Shown here piece by piece: positions 17,662-26,340 of a DNA stretch of 64,000 bases. The stretch lies in contig NZ_CP009322.1 in NCBI RefSeq assembly GCF_000959725.1, positions 3,782,001 through 3,846,000 on the forward strand. Direction: 5' to 3'. Within the stretch, counting starts at the first letter, position 1. Each line of letters starts with the position of its first letter. The notes under the pieces are model-generated. The model worked only from the letters and a program-made list of their open reading frames with translations, was not told where the DNA came from and ran no database searches. Origin of the DNA: Burkholderia gladioli. GTDB lineage: Bacteria > Pseudomonadota > Gammaproteobacteria > Burkholderiales > Burkholderiaceae. Made by a program: the position numbers and the translations under genes.

Positions 17662-18603
17662 TCAGGGCGTGACGCTGGTGGCCGGCCGGCGGCCCGCGAA
17701 GCTGGCCGCGAGACTGTCGAGCACGATCGCGCCCATCGCCTCGCGCGTCTGCACGGTGGCGCTGGCGCGATGCGGTTGCAGTACCACGTTGGGCATCGAA
17801 TACAGCTCGGCGGGCACGTTCGGCTCGTCGACGAACACGTCGAGCCCGGCGCCCGCGATCCTGCCTTCGGCCAGCGCGCGCACCAGCGCCGGCTCGTCCA
17901 CCAGCCGGCCGCGCGCGACATTGATCAGGTAGCCATCGGGGCCCAGCGCGTCGAGCACGCGCGCGTCGACGATGCCCTCGGCCCGGTCGGCCGAGGCCGC
18001 CAGCACCAGCGCGTCGCTGTCGCGCGCGAGCGCGGCGAGATCGTCGACGAAGCGATAGGGCACGCCGTCGATCGCGCGCAGGTCCGTGTAGGCGATCGGG
18101 CAGCCGAAGGCGGCGGCGCGCGTGGCGATCGCGCGGCCCACCCGGCCCAGCCCGACGATGCCCACCCGCATGCCGCTGAACTTGCGCGCCAGCGGCAGGG
18201 CCGGCGCCTTGCCCCAGCCGCCCTCGCGCACCTGGCGGTCGCCGTTGCAGATGCCGCGGCAGGTCGCCAGCAGCAGGCCCAGCGCGAGGTCGGCGACGTC
18301 GTCGGTGAGCACGCCGGGCGTGGTCGAGACATGCAGGCCGCGCTCGCGGGCGTGGTCGAGATCGACCGCGTCGGTGCCGATGCCGTTGACCGCCACGATG
18401 CGCAGTTTCGGCAGGCGCGCCATCACCTCGCGGGCGATGCCCGAGGCGCCGCCGGTGACGACGCCGTCGATGCGCGCGCCGATCTCGCGCAGGTAGCCGG
18501 CCTTGTCGGCGTGCTCGTAGTAGCGGTGCAGGGTGTAGCGCTCGGCGAGCTGGCGCTCGAGCGAGGGCAGGACGGGATTGATCAGCAGGATTTCAAACGA
18601 CAT
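17662..18603 (-). CDS. D-2-hydroxyacid dehydrogenase (glyoxylate/hydroxypyruvate reductase type)
   Basis: A 313-residue NAD(P)-dependent enzyme of the D-isomer 2-hydroxyacid dehydrogenase family. The nucleotide motif GIVGLGRVG is at about residues 147-155. The catalytic triad is visible as Arg in NVARGRLVDE, Glu in DVFVDEP and His in LQPHRAS. The N-terminal substrate-side motif NGIGTDAVD is also present. The enzyme interconverts 2-oxo and D-2-hydroxy acids; the actual substrate is not determinable, with glyoxylate or hydroxypyruvate as the common choice. It precedes the ACS transporter in a likely operon and is divergent from a LysR gene. Confidence 0.92.
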   Translation of the reverse strand: MSFEILLINPVLPSLERQLAERYTLHRYYEHADKAGYLREIGARIDGVVTGGASGIAREVMARLPKLRIVAVNGIGTDAVDLDHARERGLHVSTTPGVLTDDVADLALGLLLATCRGICNGDRQVREGGWGKAPALPLARKFSGMRVGIVGLGRVGRAIATRAAAFGCPIAYTDLRAIDGVPYRFVDDLAALARDSDALVLAASADRAEGIVDARVLDALGPDGYLINVARGRLVDEPALVRALAEGRIAGAGLDVFVDEPNVPAELYSMPNVVLQPHRASATVQTREAMGAIVLDSLAASFAGRRPATSVTP

Positions 18604-18796
18604 GCGGGGGAGCCTCGAACGATGAAGCGGCGGCGCCTGGCAGGCGCGCCGGGCGCGCGGGCCGCGAGGCCTCGCGCGCTGCCGCGAAGGCCGCCGTGAC
18701 GCGGTGCGGCGGGGCCGGCGCGCCCTGCTCGGCGGCCGGGTGCGAACGAGTATAGGCAGGCGATCGATCGAGGTCTAAGCTATGTTTCGCATCGAT

Positions 18797-18810
18797 CAAT
18801 TCAAGAATTG
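18797..18810. promoter_or_regulatory. Palindrome just upstream of a LysR start
   Basis: CAATTC and GAATTG form a perfect inverted repeat separated by two bases, two bases before the LysR start codon, so it overlaps the ribosome-binding region. A second ATCGAT pair lies upstream in the same divergent gap. Possible autoregulatory operator (inference). Confidence 0.35.
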
Positions 18811-18812
18811 GA

Positions 18813-19715
18813 ATGAACGTCGAACTCAATCATCTGCGTTGTTTCATCGCCGTGGCCGAGGAACTGCACTTCGGGCGGGCCGCCGCGCGCCTGTTCATGA
18901 CGCAGCCGCCGCTGAGCCGGCAGATCCAGTTGCTGGAGGAGTCGCTCGGGCTGCAACTGTTCGAGCGCAACAGCCGCAGCGTGAAGCTGACCGACGCGGG
19001 GCGGGCTTATTACCAGGACGCGCTGCGCATCCTGAGGCTGACCGAGCAGGCCGCCGATGCGGCGCGGCGCGTGGCGCGCGGCGATGCGGGGCAGGTCGCG
19101 ATCGGTTTCACCGCGGTGGCCGGCTACCGGCTGGTGCCGGACCTGCTGGCGGCGGCGCGCGAGCAGTTGCCGGGAATCCGGCTGGTGCTCAAGGAGATGG
19201 TGTCGGTGGCGCAGCTCGAGGCGCTCAAGACGCGCGCGATCGATCTCGGCATCCTGCGCGCGCAGTCGCCCGACCCGCAGATCGGCATCGAGCTGCTGGC
19301 ACGCGAGCCGCTGCTGGCGGTGCTGCCGGCCGCGCATCGGCTGGTGGCGCGCGACACGATCGCGGCCGCGGACCTGGCGGGCGAGCCCTTCGTGATGTAT
19401 TCGGCCGACGGCGGCCGCTATTTCCACGACCGGATCGTCGCGCTGCTGACGGCGGCCGGCGTGCATGTGGACGTGGCCCAGCAGCTCGACCAGACGCACA
19501 CGGTGCTGACCCTGGTGCGCGCCGGAATCGGCGTGTCGATCGTGCCGGCCTCGGCGCGCGAGCTTGGCATGCGCGACGTGGTGTTCCGGCCGTTGTGGAC
19601 GCAGGAGGCGACCGCCGATCTCGACCTGGGTTGGCGCGTGGAGCGCGACAGCCCGGCGGTGGAGCGGTTCCGGGCGTTCGCGCTGGGGTATTTCGCAGGG
19701 CTGGGGGGCGGATGA
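18813..19715 (+). CDS. LysR-family regulator of the hydroxyacid module
   Basis: A 300-residue LysR regulator. The helix-turn-helix (ELNHLRCFIAVAEELHFGRA, MTQPPLSRQIQLLEESLG) is of the CbnR/BenM-like type, with ELHFGRAA and QPPLSRQI being characteristic of that branch, which often controls catabolic operons for aromatic or organic acids. The effector domain contains typical ADLAGEPFVMY and GIGVSIVPAS segments. It is divergent from the D-2-hydroxyacid dehydrogenase/ACS transporter operon and probably regulates it. Confidence 0.92.
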   Translation: MNVELNHLRCFIAVAEELHFGRAAARLFMTQPPLSRQIQLLEESLGLQLFERNSRSVKLTDAGRAYYQDALRILRLTEQAADAARRVARGDAGQVAIGFTAVAGYRLVPDLLAAAREQLPGIRLVLKEMVSVAQLEALKTRAIDLGILRAQSPDPQIGIELLAREPLLAVLPAAHRLVARDTIAAADLAGEPFVMYSADGGRYFHDRIVALLTAAGVHVDVAQQLDQTHTVLTLVRAGIGVSIVPASARELGMRDVVFRPLWTQEATADLDLGWRVERDSPAVERFRAFALGYFAGLGGG

Positions 19716-19909
19716 GGCACGGCGTTGCAAGCAGGCAACGCAGGGTTCGGCCGCTGCTTTTTCACCAGTGGCACGGACAACTCGAGATGCGCCATCCCAG
19801 CTTGCATGCATGCCGTTTCTTAAGCCCCGTTTAAGCCTCCTCCAACAAGATTTCCGCGCGAGATTTTCGCCGCCCGTCCCGACGAGCGATAACGACAGGA
19901 GGAAAACCG

Positions 19910-20464
19910 ATGCGACTTCATTCAGCGATCATGGCCGGCGCGCTGGTGCTGGCCCCGGTGTTGGCGTTCGCGGCGCAGCCCGTGTTCGTGCAGGTCGACG
20001 GCAGGACCGTGGCCGCCCAGGAAACATCCCGGATCGTGCAGACGGCCGACGGCCCGGCGCACGTGAAGACCTGGAGCTGGCACAGCCCGAACGGCGAGGC
20101 CAGCTTCGTGATGCAGTCGAGCACGGGCGGCATGCCGCCCGCGGATCTGCGCCGCATGCAGGCGCGGATGCAAATGCAGATGGTCCAGATGGCGGCGATG
20201 CAGGCCCGCATGCAGGCGCAGATGCAGGCGCTGCAGCAGGCGCTGCAGCAGGCAGCATTGGGCGGGATGCCGGCGTTTGCCGCCGGCGCGCCGCTCGACG
20301 CGATGTTCGCCGGGCCGCCCGTGGTCCTGATGCAGATGCCGCAGCCGGTGCTGTACCTGGTGCCGGTGGCGCCGCCCGCGAGGACGGTGGCCCCGGCCCG
20401 CACGCCGGCGCCGATGCCCGCCGCGCCGGGGCCGGCCACGCGCAAGCCCGGCCTCGAAGTCTGA
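19910..20464 (+). CDS. Secreted Met/Gln-rich protein of unknown function
   Basis: A 184-residue protein I do not recognise. It has a Sec signal peptide (MRLHSAIMAGALVLAPVLAFA, cleavage after AFA). A domain of about 60 residues follows, then a strikingly biased helix at about residues 83-118 in which Met, Gln and Ala recur (RRMQARMQMQMVQMAAMQAR and onward), and a Pro/Ala-rich tail. The regular spacing suggests a coiled coil or a methionine-rich metal-binding helix as in some copper-handling proteins; neither is proven. A good GGAGG-type site precedes the ATG. It is a single-gene unit with a strong terminator downstream. Confidence 0.75.
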   Translation: MRLHSAIMAGALVLAPVLAFAAQPVFVQVDGRTVAAQETSRIVQTADGPAHVKTWSWHSPNGEASFVMQSSTGGMPPADLRRMQARMQMQMVQMAAMQARMQAQMQALQQALQQAALGGMPAFAAGAPLDAMFAGPPVVLMQMPQPVLYLVPVAPPARTVAPARTPAPMPAAPGPATRKPGLEV

Positions 20465-20517
20465 CTTATCGGCGTATCGAAGCCCGCCGCCGCCTGATCC
20501 GCGCGCGGCACCAAGCA

Positions 20518-20558
20518 AACAGCCCGGTCGAAGCGATCCTGCCTCGACCGGGCTGTTT
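20518..20558 (+). terminator. Strong intrinsic terminator after the Met/Gln-rich gene
   Basis: AACAGCCCGGTCGA pairs perfectly with TCGACCGGGCTGTT to form a 14-base stem, followed by TTCGTTTTCG. It lies between convergent genes and could act in both directions. Confidence 0.85.
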
Positions 20559-20609
20559 CGTTTTCGTGACCTTGCTCGCCTTCGCGGCCGGCGGCGGCCG
20601 CCGTCCGGC

Positions 20610-22001
20610 TCAGACGATCAGGCCGCGCCCGCTCGAGATGTCGCTGGCCAGCAGCACCGACAGCCGGCGCAGCGCCGCGTGCAGCTGGGTGCGATCGGGC
20701 GTGGCACCCAGCGAGACGCGGATCGCGTTGGGCGCCTGGCCGCCGAGATGGAAGGCGGTGGACGGCGCCACCGCCAGCCCCTCGGCGCTGGCCGCCGCGG
20801 CCAGCTCGCCGGGCGCCCAGTAGCTCGGCAGCGGATACCAGAGATGGATGCCGGCGCCGTCGCCATGGCTCGCGCCGAGCACCTGGGCGGCGGCGCGCTG
20901 CCGCTCGCGCGCCTCGCCGAGCACGCCGCCCAGCACCTGCGCGGCCGAGCCGTCGTTGATCCATTGCGTGACCAGCGCGTTGGTGAGCGGCGGCGCCATC
21001 AGCGAGAACGAGCGCAGCGCGCTCAGGAAGGCGTTGCGCAGGCCCTCGTCGGGCAGTGCCACGAAGGCGGTGCGCAGCCCCGGCGACAGGCATTTCGACA
21101 GCGTCGACACATACACCACCTGGGCCGGCGCGATCCTCGCCAGCGGCGGCGGCGCGTCGGGTGCGAACAGCCAGTAGGGATCGTCCTCGACGATCAGCAC
21201 GCCGTGCCGCAGCGCCACCTTCAGCAGCTCCTGGCGACGCGGCGCCGGCATGGTGGTGCCGGTCGGATTCTGCAGCGTCGGATTCAGGTAGATCAGCCGC
21301 ACCCCGCCGGGCTCGCGACAGGCCGCCTCGAGCGCATCGGGCCGCATGCCCTGCGTGTCCACCGCGATCGGCCTGGCCACGCGCCCCAGTTGCGAGGCCG
21401 CCTGCGGCAGCCCCGGGTAGATGTCCGGCTCGCAGGCGATGGTGTCGCCGGCGGCCGTCATGGCGATGATCAGCGCGGCCAGCGTGGCCTGCGCGCCGGG
21501 GGCGACCACCACGCGCGCGCGCGCCGGTTCGCCCAGCATCGGGCGCAGCCAGCCGACGGCGGTTTCGCGATCGGCCTCGCTGCCGCCGCCGACGTGGTAG
21601 GTCATCAGGAGATCGATGTCGCTGCGCAGCAGCACCTGCGACATGCCGCGCCGCAGCAGCATCTCGAGGTCGACGCCGGCCGGCGGCGGCGGGATGTTCA
21701 TGCTGAGGTCGACGCGCTGCGCCAGCTGGACCTTGGGCACCGCCACGAAGGTGCCGAGCGGCCCGCGCGCCTCCAGCAGGTGCCGCTGGCGCGCCTCGTT
21801 GAAGGCGCGCGTCACGGTGGTCAGGTCGACCCCGAGCCGGGCGGCCACCTGCCGTTGCGGCGGCACGCGATCGCCGGGCTGCAGGCGCCCGTCGGCGATC
21901 GCGTGCTCGATGAAGTTGGCGATCTGCAGGTAGCGCGGCCCTTGTCCGGCCACCAGCCCCGAGTTCCATACATCGATCGGATTCGCGTGTTTTTGCGTCA
22001 T
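20610..22001 (-). CDS. MocR-type regulator (GntR DNA-binding + aminotransferase domain)
   Basis: A 463-residue fusion. The N-terminal GntR winged helix is at about residues 20-85 (LQPGDRVPPQRQVAARLGVD, LTTVTRAFNEAR). A fold-type I aminotransferase domain follows, with the PLP lysine in STLSKCLSPGLR, the NPTLQNPTG motif and the VEDDPYW segment. MocR proteins use PLP, often with an amino acid or amine, to control a neighbouring operon. It is divergent from cyoABCD with a 175-base gap. That position makes cyo a candidate target, although the usual MocR targets are B6, GABA or amino-acid genes. It is a distant paralogue of the second MocR gene at the other side of cyo. Confidence 0.92.
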   Translation of the reverse strand: MTQKHANPIDVWNSGLVAGQGPRYLQIANFIEHAIADGRLQPGDRVPPQRQVAARLGVDLTTVTRAFNEARQRHLLEARGPLGTFVAVPKVQLAQRVDLSMNIPPPPAGVDLEMLLRRGMSQVLLRSDIDLLMTYHVGGGSEADRETAVGWLRPMLGEPARARVVVAPGAQATLAALIIAMTAAGDTIACEPDIYPGLPQAASQLGRVARPIAVDTQGMRPDALEAACREPGGVRLIYLNPTLQNPTGTTMPAPRRQELLKVALRHGVLIVEDDPYWLFAPDAPPPLARIAPAQVVYVSTLSKCLSPGLRTAFVALPDEGLRNAFLSALRSFSLMAPPLTNALVTQWINDGSAAQVLGGVLGEARERQRAAAQVLGASHGDGAGIHLWYPLPSYWAPGELAAAASAEGLAVAPSTAFHLGGQAPNAIRVSLGATPDRTQLHAALRRLSVLLASDISSGRGLIV

Positions 22002-22011
22002 TCTGTCGCGG

Positions 22012-22085
22012 CTTGTATGCGTGATGTCTTACTCTACCATCCGACATCGAAGCGCGTAAATCCATACATGATGCGACTTGTATGC
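22012..22085. promoter_or_regulatory. Repeat cluster in the mocR/cyoA divergent region
   Basis: The word CTTGTATGC occurs twice in direct orientation, 65 bases apart. The second copy overlaps an inverted repeat CATACA...TGTATG with a ten-base spacer. MocR regulators commonly bind direct or direct-plus-inverted repeats, so this is a candidate operator; no binding evidence exists here. Confidence 0.4.
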
Positions 22086-22176
22086 ACGGCCTTGCCGGCC
22101 GCGCGTTCCGGGGCCGGCAGCGACGGGCAGCGATGCGGATGGACGGATTTGCGTGCACGGCCAACACGGACATTCC

Positions 22177-23268
22177 ATGCGCACTCCATCCTCCAGAACC
22201 CGGCCCGATGTCGAATCGGGACCACCGCTGTCCCCCTCGTCCCCTTGCCATGATTCGCTCGCCCCGCCCTCGCGTGCCGCTGCCGGTCGCGGTCGCGGCG
22301 CGCTGAAGGCGCTGGCGCCGCTGGCGCGCCTCGCGCCGGCCGCGGGTCTGCTGCTGCTCGGCGGCTGCAGCAGCGTGCTGATGAACCCGAAGGGCGACAT
22401 CGGCGTGCAGGAAAAGCAGCTGATCCTGATCGCGCTGGGCCTGATGCTGCTGGTCGTGATCCCGGTGATCGCGCTGACGCTGTGGTTCGCCTGGCGCTAT
22501 CGCGCCTCGAACCGCAGCGCCACCTACGCGCCGCGCTGGTCGCATTCGACCGCGATCGAGGTGGTGGTGTGGTCGATCCCCTGCGTGATCGTGGTGATCC
22601 TCGCGGGGCTGATCTGGCGCACCACGCTGAGCCTCGATCCCTACAAGCCGATCGAGTCGGCCGAGAAGCCGGTGCGCGTCGAGGTGGTCGCGCTGAACTG
22701 GAAGTGGCTGTTCATCTATCCCGACTACGGCGTCGCCTCGGTCAACGAGCTGGCGGTGCCGGTCGGCACGCCGGTCGATTTCCGCCTGACCGCCGAATCG
22801 CTGATGAACTCCTTCTTCATCCCGCAGCTCGGCACCCAGGTCTACGCGATGCCGAGCATGCAGACGCGCCTGCACCTGATCGCCGACGAAGCCGGCACCT
22901 ACCTGGGCCAGTCGGCGGCCTTCAGCGGCCCCGGCTTCTCGGACATGCACTTCAAGACCTACGCCACCAGCCGCGGCGAATTCGATGCCTGGATCGCGCG
23001 CGCCAGGGCCGCGAGCGTGTCGCTCGACGCGGCGGCCTACGCGCGGCTCGCGCAGCCCAGCGAGAAGAACGCGCCGACGCTCTACGCGAGCGTGGTGCCG
23101 GACCTGTTCGACAACATCGTCGCCACCGCGATGCGCGCCGGCTCGGCCAACCCGAGCTGCACGGCGGCCTCGCCGGGCGTGATCCCGGCCACCATCCAGT
23201 CGGCCGGTGCCGGCGCGATCTCCCTTTCCCCCGGCGCCGCCAAGGCGCCGATCCTGGCTACCCGGTAA
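22177..23268 (+). CDS. cyoA: Cytochrome bo3 ubiquinol oxidase subunit II
   Basis: A 363-residue subunit II of a heme-copper quinol oxidase. It is membrane-anchored with a lipobox (LLLLGGCSS), two transmembrane helices and a periplasmic cupredoxin domain. The CuA ligands of cytochrome c oxidases are missing: the C...C region reads [11 protein letters not shown], as expected for a quinol oxidase. The N-terminus before the lipobox is unusually long (about 65 residues), so the true start could be further downstream. The ATG chosen has only a weak ACGGA upstream. It is the first gene of cyoABCD. Confidence 0.95.
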   Translation: MRTPSSRTRPDVESGPPLSPSSPCHDSLAPPSRAAAGRGRGALKALAPLARLAPAAGLLLLGGCSSVLMNPKGDIGVQEKQLILIALGLMLLVVIPVIALTLWFAWRYRASNRSATYAPRWSHSTAIEVVVWSIPCVIVVILAGLIWRTTLSLDPYKPIESAEKPVRVEVVALNWKWLFIYPDYGVASVNELAVPVGTPVDFRLTAESLMNSFFIPQLGTQVYAMPSMQTRLHLIADEAGTYLGQSAAFSGPGFSDMHFKTYATSRGEFDAWIARARAASVSLDAAAYARLAQPSEKNAPTLYASVVPDLFDNIVATAMRAGSANPSCTAASPGVIPATIQSAGAGAISLSPGAAKAPILATR

Positions 23269-23273
23269 ACATC

Positions 23274-25283
23274 ATGTTTGGAAAGCTCACACTCGATGCC
23301 GTTCCCTGGCACGAACCCATCATCATGGGCACCCTGGCCGTGGTGCTCGTGCTCGGCGCGGCCCTGCTCGGCGCGATCACCTACGCGGGCAAATGGACCT
23401 ACCTGTGGCGCGAATGGTTCACCTCGGTCGACCACAAGAAGATCGGCGTGATGTACATCGTGATGGCGATCGTGATGCTGCTGCGCGGCTTCGCGGACGC
23501 GATCATGATGCGCGCGCAGCAGGCGATCGCCAACAACGACGCGGCCGGCTACCTGCCGCCGCATCACTACGACCAGATCTTCACCGCGCACGGCGTGATC
23601 ATGATCTTCTTCGTGGCGACGCCGCTGATCATCGGCCTGATGAACGTGGTGGTGCCGCTGCAGATCGGCGCGCGCGACGTGGCCTATCCGTTCCTGAACT
23701 CGCTGAGCTTCTGGTTCGCGGTGGTGGGCGCGGGGCTGGTGATGGTCTCGATGTTCGTCGGCGATTTCGCGGCCACCGGCTGGGTGGCCTACCCGCCGCT
23801 CTCGGAGCTCGGCTACAGCCCGACGGTGGGGGTGGACTACTACATCTGGTCCCTGCAGATATCGGGGCTCGGCACCACGCTGACCGGCATCAACTTCATC
23901 GTCACGATCCTGCGCATGCGCGCGCCGACCCAGAAGCTGATGCAGATGCCGGTGTTCGTCTGGACCGCGCTGATCACCAACATCCTGATCGTCGCCGTGT
24001 TCCCGGTGCTGACCGGCACGCTCGCGCTGCTCACCGCCGACCGCTACCTGGGCATGCACTTCTTCACGAACGAGCTCGGCGGCAACGCGATGATGTACAT
24101 CAACCTGATCTGGGTCTGGGGCCACCCCGAGGTGTACATCCTGATCCTGCCGGCCTTCGGCGCCTTCTCGGAGATCATCGCGACCTTCTCGGGCAAGCCG
24201 CTGTTCGGCTACAAGTCGATGGTCTATGCCACCGCCTCGATCGGCGTGCTGTCCTTCTTCGTCTGGCTGCACCACTTCTTCACGATGGGCTCGGGCGCGA
24301 ACGTCAACGCCTTCTTCGGGATCATGACCACCATCATCTCGATCCCGACCGGCGTGAAGCTGTTCAACTGGCTGTTCACCATGTACCGCGGCCGGATCCG
24401 CTATCACAGCGCGACCCTGTGGACCATCGGCTTCATGATCACCTTCGCGGTGGGCGGCATGACCGGCGTGCTGCTGGCCGTGCCGGGCGCCGACTTCGTG
24501 CTGCACAACAGCCTGTTCCTGGTGGCGCACTTCCATAACGTGATCATCGGCGGTGTGGTGTTCGGCTGCCTGGCCGGCATCAGCTTCTGGTTCCCCAAGG
24601 TGTTCGGCTTCACGCTCGACGAGTTCTGGGGCAAGGTCTCGTTCTGGTGCTGGCTGATCGGCTACTGGCTGGCCTTCACGCCGCTCTACGTGCTCGGCTT
24701 CGAGGGCATGACGCGCCGCATGAACCACTACTCGGTGCCGGAATGGCACCCTTGGCTGGTGGTCGCGCTGGTCGGCGCGGTGTTCGTCGGCATGGGCATC
24801 CTGGCGATGCTGGTGCAGATCACCGTGAGCGTGCGCCGCCGCCACGAACTGCGCGACGAGACGGGCGATCCCTGGAACGGCCGCAGCCTCGAGTGGTCGA
24901 CCTCCTCGCCCGCGCCGTTCTACAACTTCGCGATCGTGCCGACCATCACCTCGGTCGAGCAGCACTGGGACGACAAGGACAGCGGTCGCGCCTATCGCCA
25001 GCCGACGCAGTACGAGGACATCCACATGCCGCGCAATACCGGCGCGGGTGTGATCATCGCCGCGTTCAGCGCCGTGTTCGGCTTCGCCTTCGTCTGGCAC
25101 ATGTGGCCGTTCGTGGTGCTGGGCCTGATCGGCATGGTGGTCACCTTCATCGCGCGCAGCTACGACACCGACACCGACTACTACGTCCCCGCCGCCGAAG
25201 TCGAGCGGATCGAGAACGCGCGTTTCGCGCAACTGCGGCGTCACGTTCCCGTGGTGCCGCTCAACGAAACCGAGGTCGCATGA
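23274..25283 (+). CDS. cyoB: Cytochrome bo3 ubiquinol oxidase subunit I
   Basis: The 669-residue catalytic subunit, reducing oxygen to water and pumping protons. Metal ligands are all visible: His for the low-spin heme in [11 protein letters not shown], the CuB His and cross-linked Tyr in WGHPEVYIL, the CuB His pair in WLHHFFTMG, and the heme o3 and low-spin heme His in [11 protein letters not shown]. Its length matches E. coli CyoB (663). ATG lies five bases after the cyoA stop and the stop overlaps cyoC. Confidence 0.97.
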   Translation: MFGKLTLDAVPWHEPIIMGTLAVVLVLGAALLGAITYAGKWTYLWREWFTSVDHKKIGVMYIVMAIVMLLRGFADAIMMRAQQAIANNDAAGYLPPHHYDQIFTAHGVIMIFFVATPLIIGLMNVVVPLQIGARDVAYPFLNSLSFWFAVVGAGLVMVSMFVGDFAATGWVAYPPLSELGYSPTVGVDYYIWSLQISGLGTTLTGINFIVTILRMRAPTQKLMQMPVFVWTALITNILIVAVFPVLTGTLALLTADRYLGMHFFTNELGGNAMMYINLIWVWGHPEVYILILPAFGAFSEIIATFSGKPLFGYKSMVYATASIGVLSFFVWLHHFFTMGSGANVNAFFGIMTTIISIPTGVKLFNWLFTMYRGRIRYHSATLWTIGFMITFAVGGMTGVLLAVPGADFVLHNSLFLVAHFHNVIIGGVVFGCLAGISFWFPKVFGFTLDEFWGKVSFWCWLIGYWLAFTPLYVLGFEGMTRRMNHYSVPEWHPWLVVALVGAVFVGMGILAMLVQITVSVRRRHELRDETGDPWNGRSLEWSTSSPAPFYNFAIVPTITSVEQHWDDKDSGRAYRQPTQYEDIHMPRNTGAGVIIAAFSAVFGFAFVWHMWPFVVLGLIGMVVTFIARSYDTDTDYYVPAAEVERIENARFAQLRRHVPVVPLNETEVA

Positions 25284-25885
25284 TGAGCGCCCAGACCCTT
25301 GCGCACGGCCACGAGGATGGCCACCACGACGACGGCGGCAAGACCACCGTCGGCTTCTGGATCTACCTGATGAGCGACTGCCTGATCTTCGCGACGCTGT
25401 TCGCGACCTTCGGGGTGCTCGCCAACGCCACGGCCGGCGGCCCCACCGGGCAGGGCCTGTTCGAGCTCGACTACGTGCTCGGCGAAACCATGCTGCTGCT
25501 GGTCAGCAGCTTCACCTTCGGGCTGGCGATGCTGGCCATGAACGCCGGCCGGCGCGGCGCGGTGATCGCCTGGCTGGCGATCACCTTCGTGTTCGGCGCC
25601 GGCTTCATCGGCATGGAAGTGCACGAGTTCGCCAAGCTGGTGGCCGACGGCGCGGGCCCGCATACCAGCGCCTTCCTGTCGGCCTACTTCGGGCTGGTGG
25701 GCACCCACGGCCTGCACGTCACCTGCGGCCTGCTGTGGATCGGCGTGATGATGCACCAGGTCTGGAAGTTCGGCCTGAACGGCATGGTGCAGCGTCGCCT
25801 GGCCTGCCTCAGCATGTTCTGGCACTTCCTGGACCTGGTCTGGATCTGCGTGTTTACCTTCGTCTACCTGCGGGAGTTCGTATGA
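25280..25885 (+). CDS. cyoC: Cytochrome bo3 ubiquinol oxidase subunit III
   Basis: A 201-residue integral-membrane subunit III with five predicted helices and a His-rich N-terminus ([10 protein letters not shown]). Conserved stretches include [20 protein letters not shown] and the C-terminal [18 protein letters not shown]. Two adjacent ATGs are possible; the first overlaps the cyoB stop (ATGATG). The stop overlaps cyoD. Confidence 0.95.
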   Translation: MMSAQTLAHGHEDGHHDDGGKTTVGFWIYLMSDCLIFATLFATFGVLANATAGGPTGQGLFELDYVLGETMLLLVSSFTFGLAMLAMNAGRRGAVIAWLAITFVFGAGFIGMEVHEFAKLVADGAGPHTSAFLSAYFGLVGTHGLHVTCGLLWIGVMMHQVWKFGLNGMVQRRLACLSMFWHFLDLVWICVFTFVYLREFV

Positions 25886-26262
25886 AGCCCACGTCCCACG
25901 CGCACGCCGCGCATCACGCGCACGATGCCTCGCACGGCACGCTCAGGGGTTATGTGATCGGCATGATCCTGTCGGTGCTGCTGACCTTCGTCTCGTTCGG
26001 CGCGGTGATGACCGACATCGTGCCGCGCGGCTGGGGCCTGGCCGCGATCGTGATCGCCTGCGTCGCGCAACTGATCGTGCAGTTGTTCTACTTCCTGCAT
26101 ATCGGCACGGCGCGCAGCCAGCGTGCCAATACGGGCATCTTCCTGTGCACGGGCTTTTTGATCGCCGTGATCGTCGGGCTCTCGCTGTGGGTGATCCACA
26201 ATGCCAACGTCAACATGATGCCGACGCACATCACGATCGAGCGCGCGATGGCGAAGGACTGA
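25882..26262 (+). CDS. cyoD: Cytochrome bo3 ubiquinol oxidase subunit IV
   Basis: A 126-residue subunit IV with a His-rich N-terminal tail ([13 protein letters not shown]) and three membrane helices, including the conserved [13 protein letters not shown]. It helps assemble the CuB centre in the related E. coli enzyme. The start overlaps cyoC by four bases. A terminator follows directly, so cyoE (heme o synthase) is not part of this operon and must be encoded elsewhere. Confidence 0.94.
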   Translation: MKPTSHAHAAHHAHDASHGTLRGYVIGMILSVLLTFVSFGAVMTDIVPRGWGLAAIVIACVAQLIVQLFYFLHIGTARSQRANTGIFLCTGFLIAVIVGLSLWVIHNANVNMMPTHITIERAMAKD

Positions 26263-26292
26263 GTTTTCGCCGCTGACACGGCGGTCGTTGCC

Positions 26293-26326
26293 AAGGCGCA
26301 TTGCCCGCGGGCACTGCGCCTTTTTT
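26293..26326 (+). terminator. Intrinsic terminator of cyoABCD
   Basis: AAGGCGCA pairs with TGCGCCTT around an inner GCCCGCGGGC palindrome, followed by six T. It marks the operon end and separates it from the convergent MocR gene. Confidence 0.88.
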
Positions 26327-26340
26327 CATGCGCGCGCCAC

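Noticed and set aside
19918..22950. About 1000-codon minus-strand open frame
   Set aside because: It spans three genes on both strands, including the convincing cyoA, and has only low-complexity residues; it is an antisense shadow.
23082..25244. 720-codon frame opposite cyoB
   Set aside because: His/Asp/Arg-rich shadow of a well-conserved membrane-protein gene with all its metal ligands on the plus strand.
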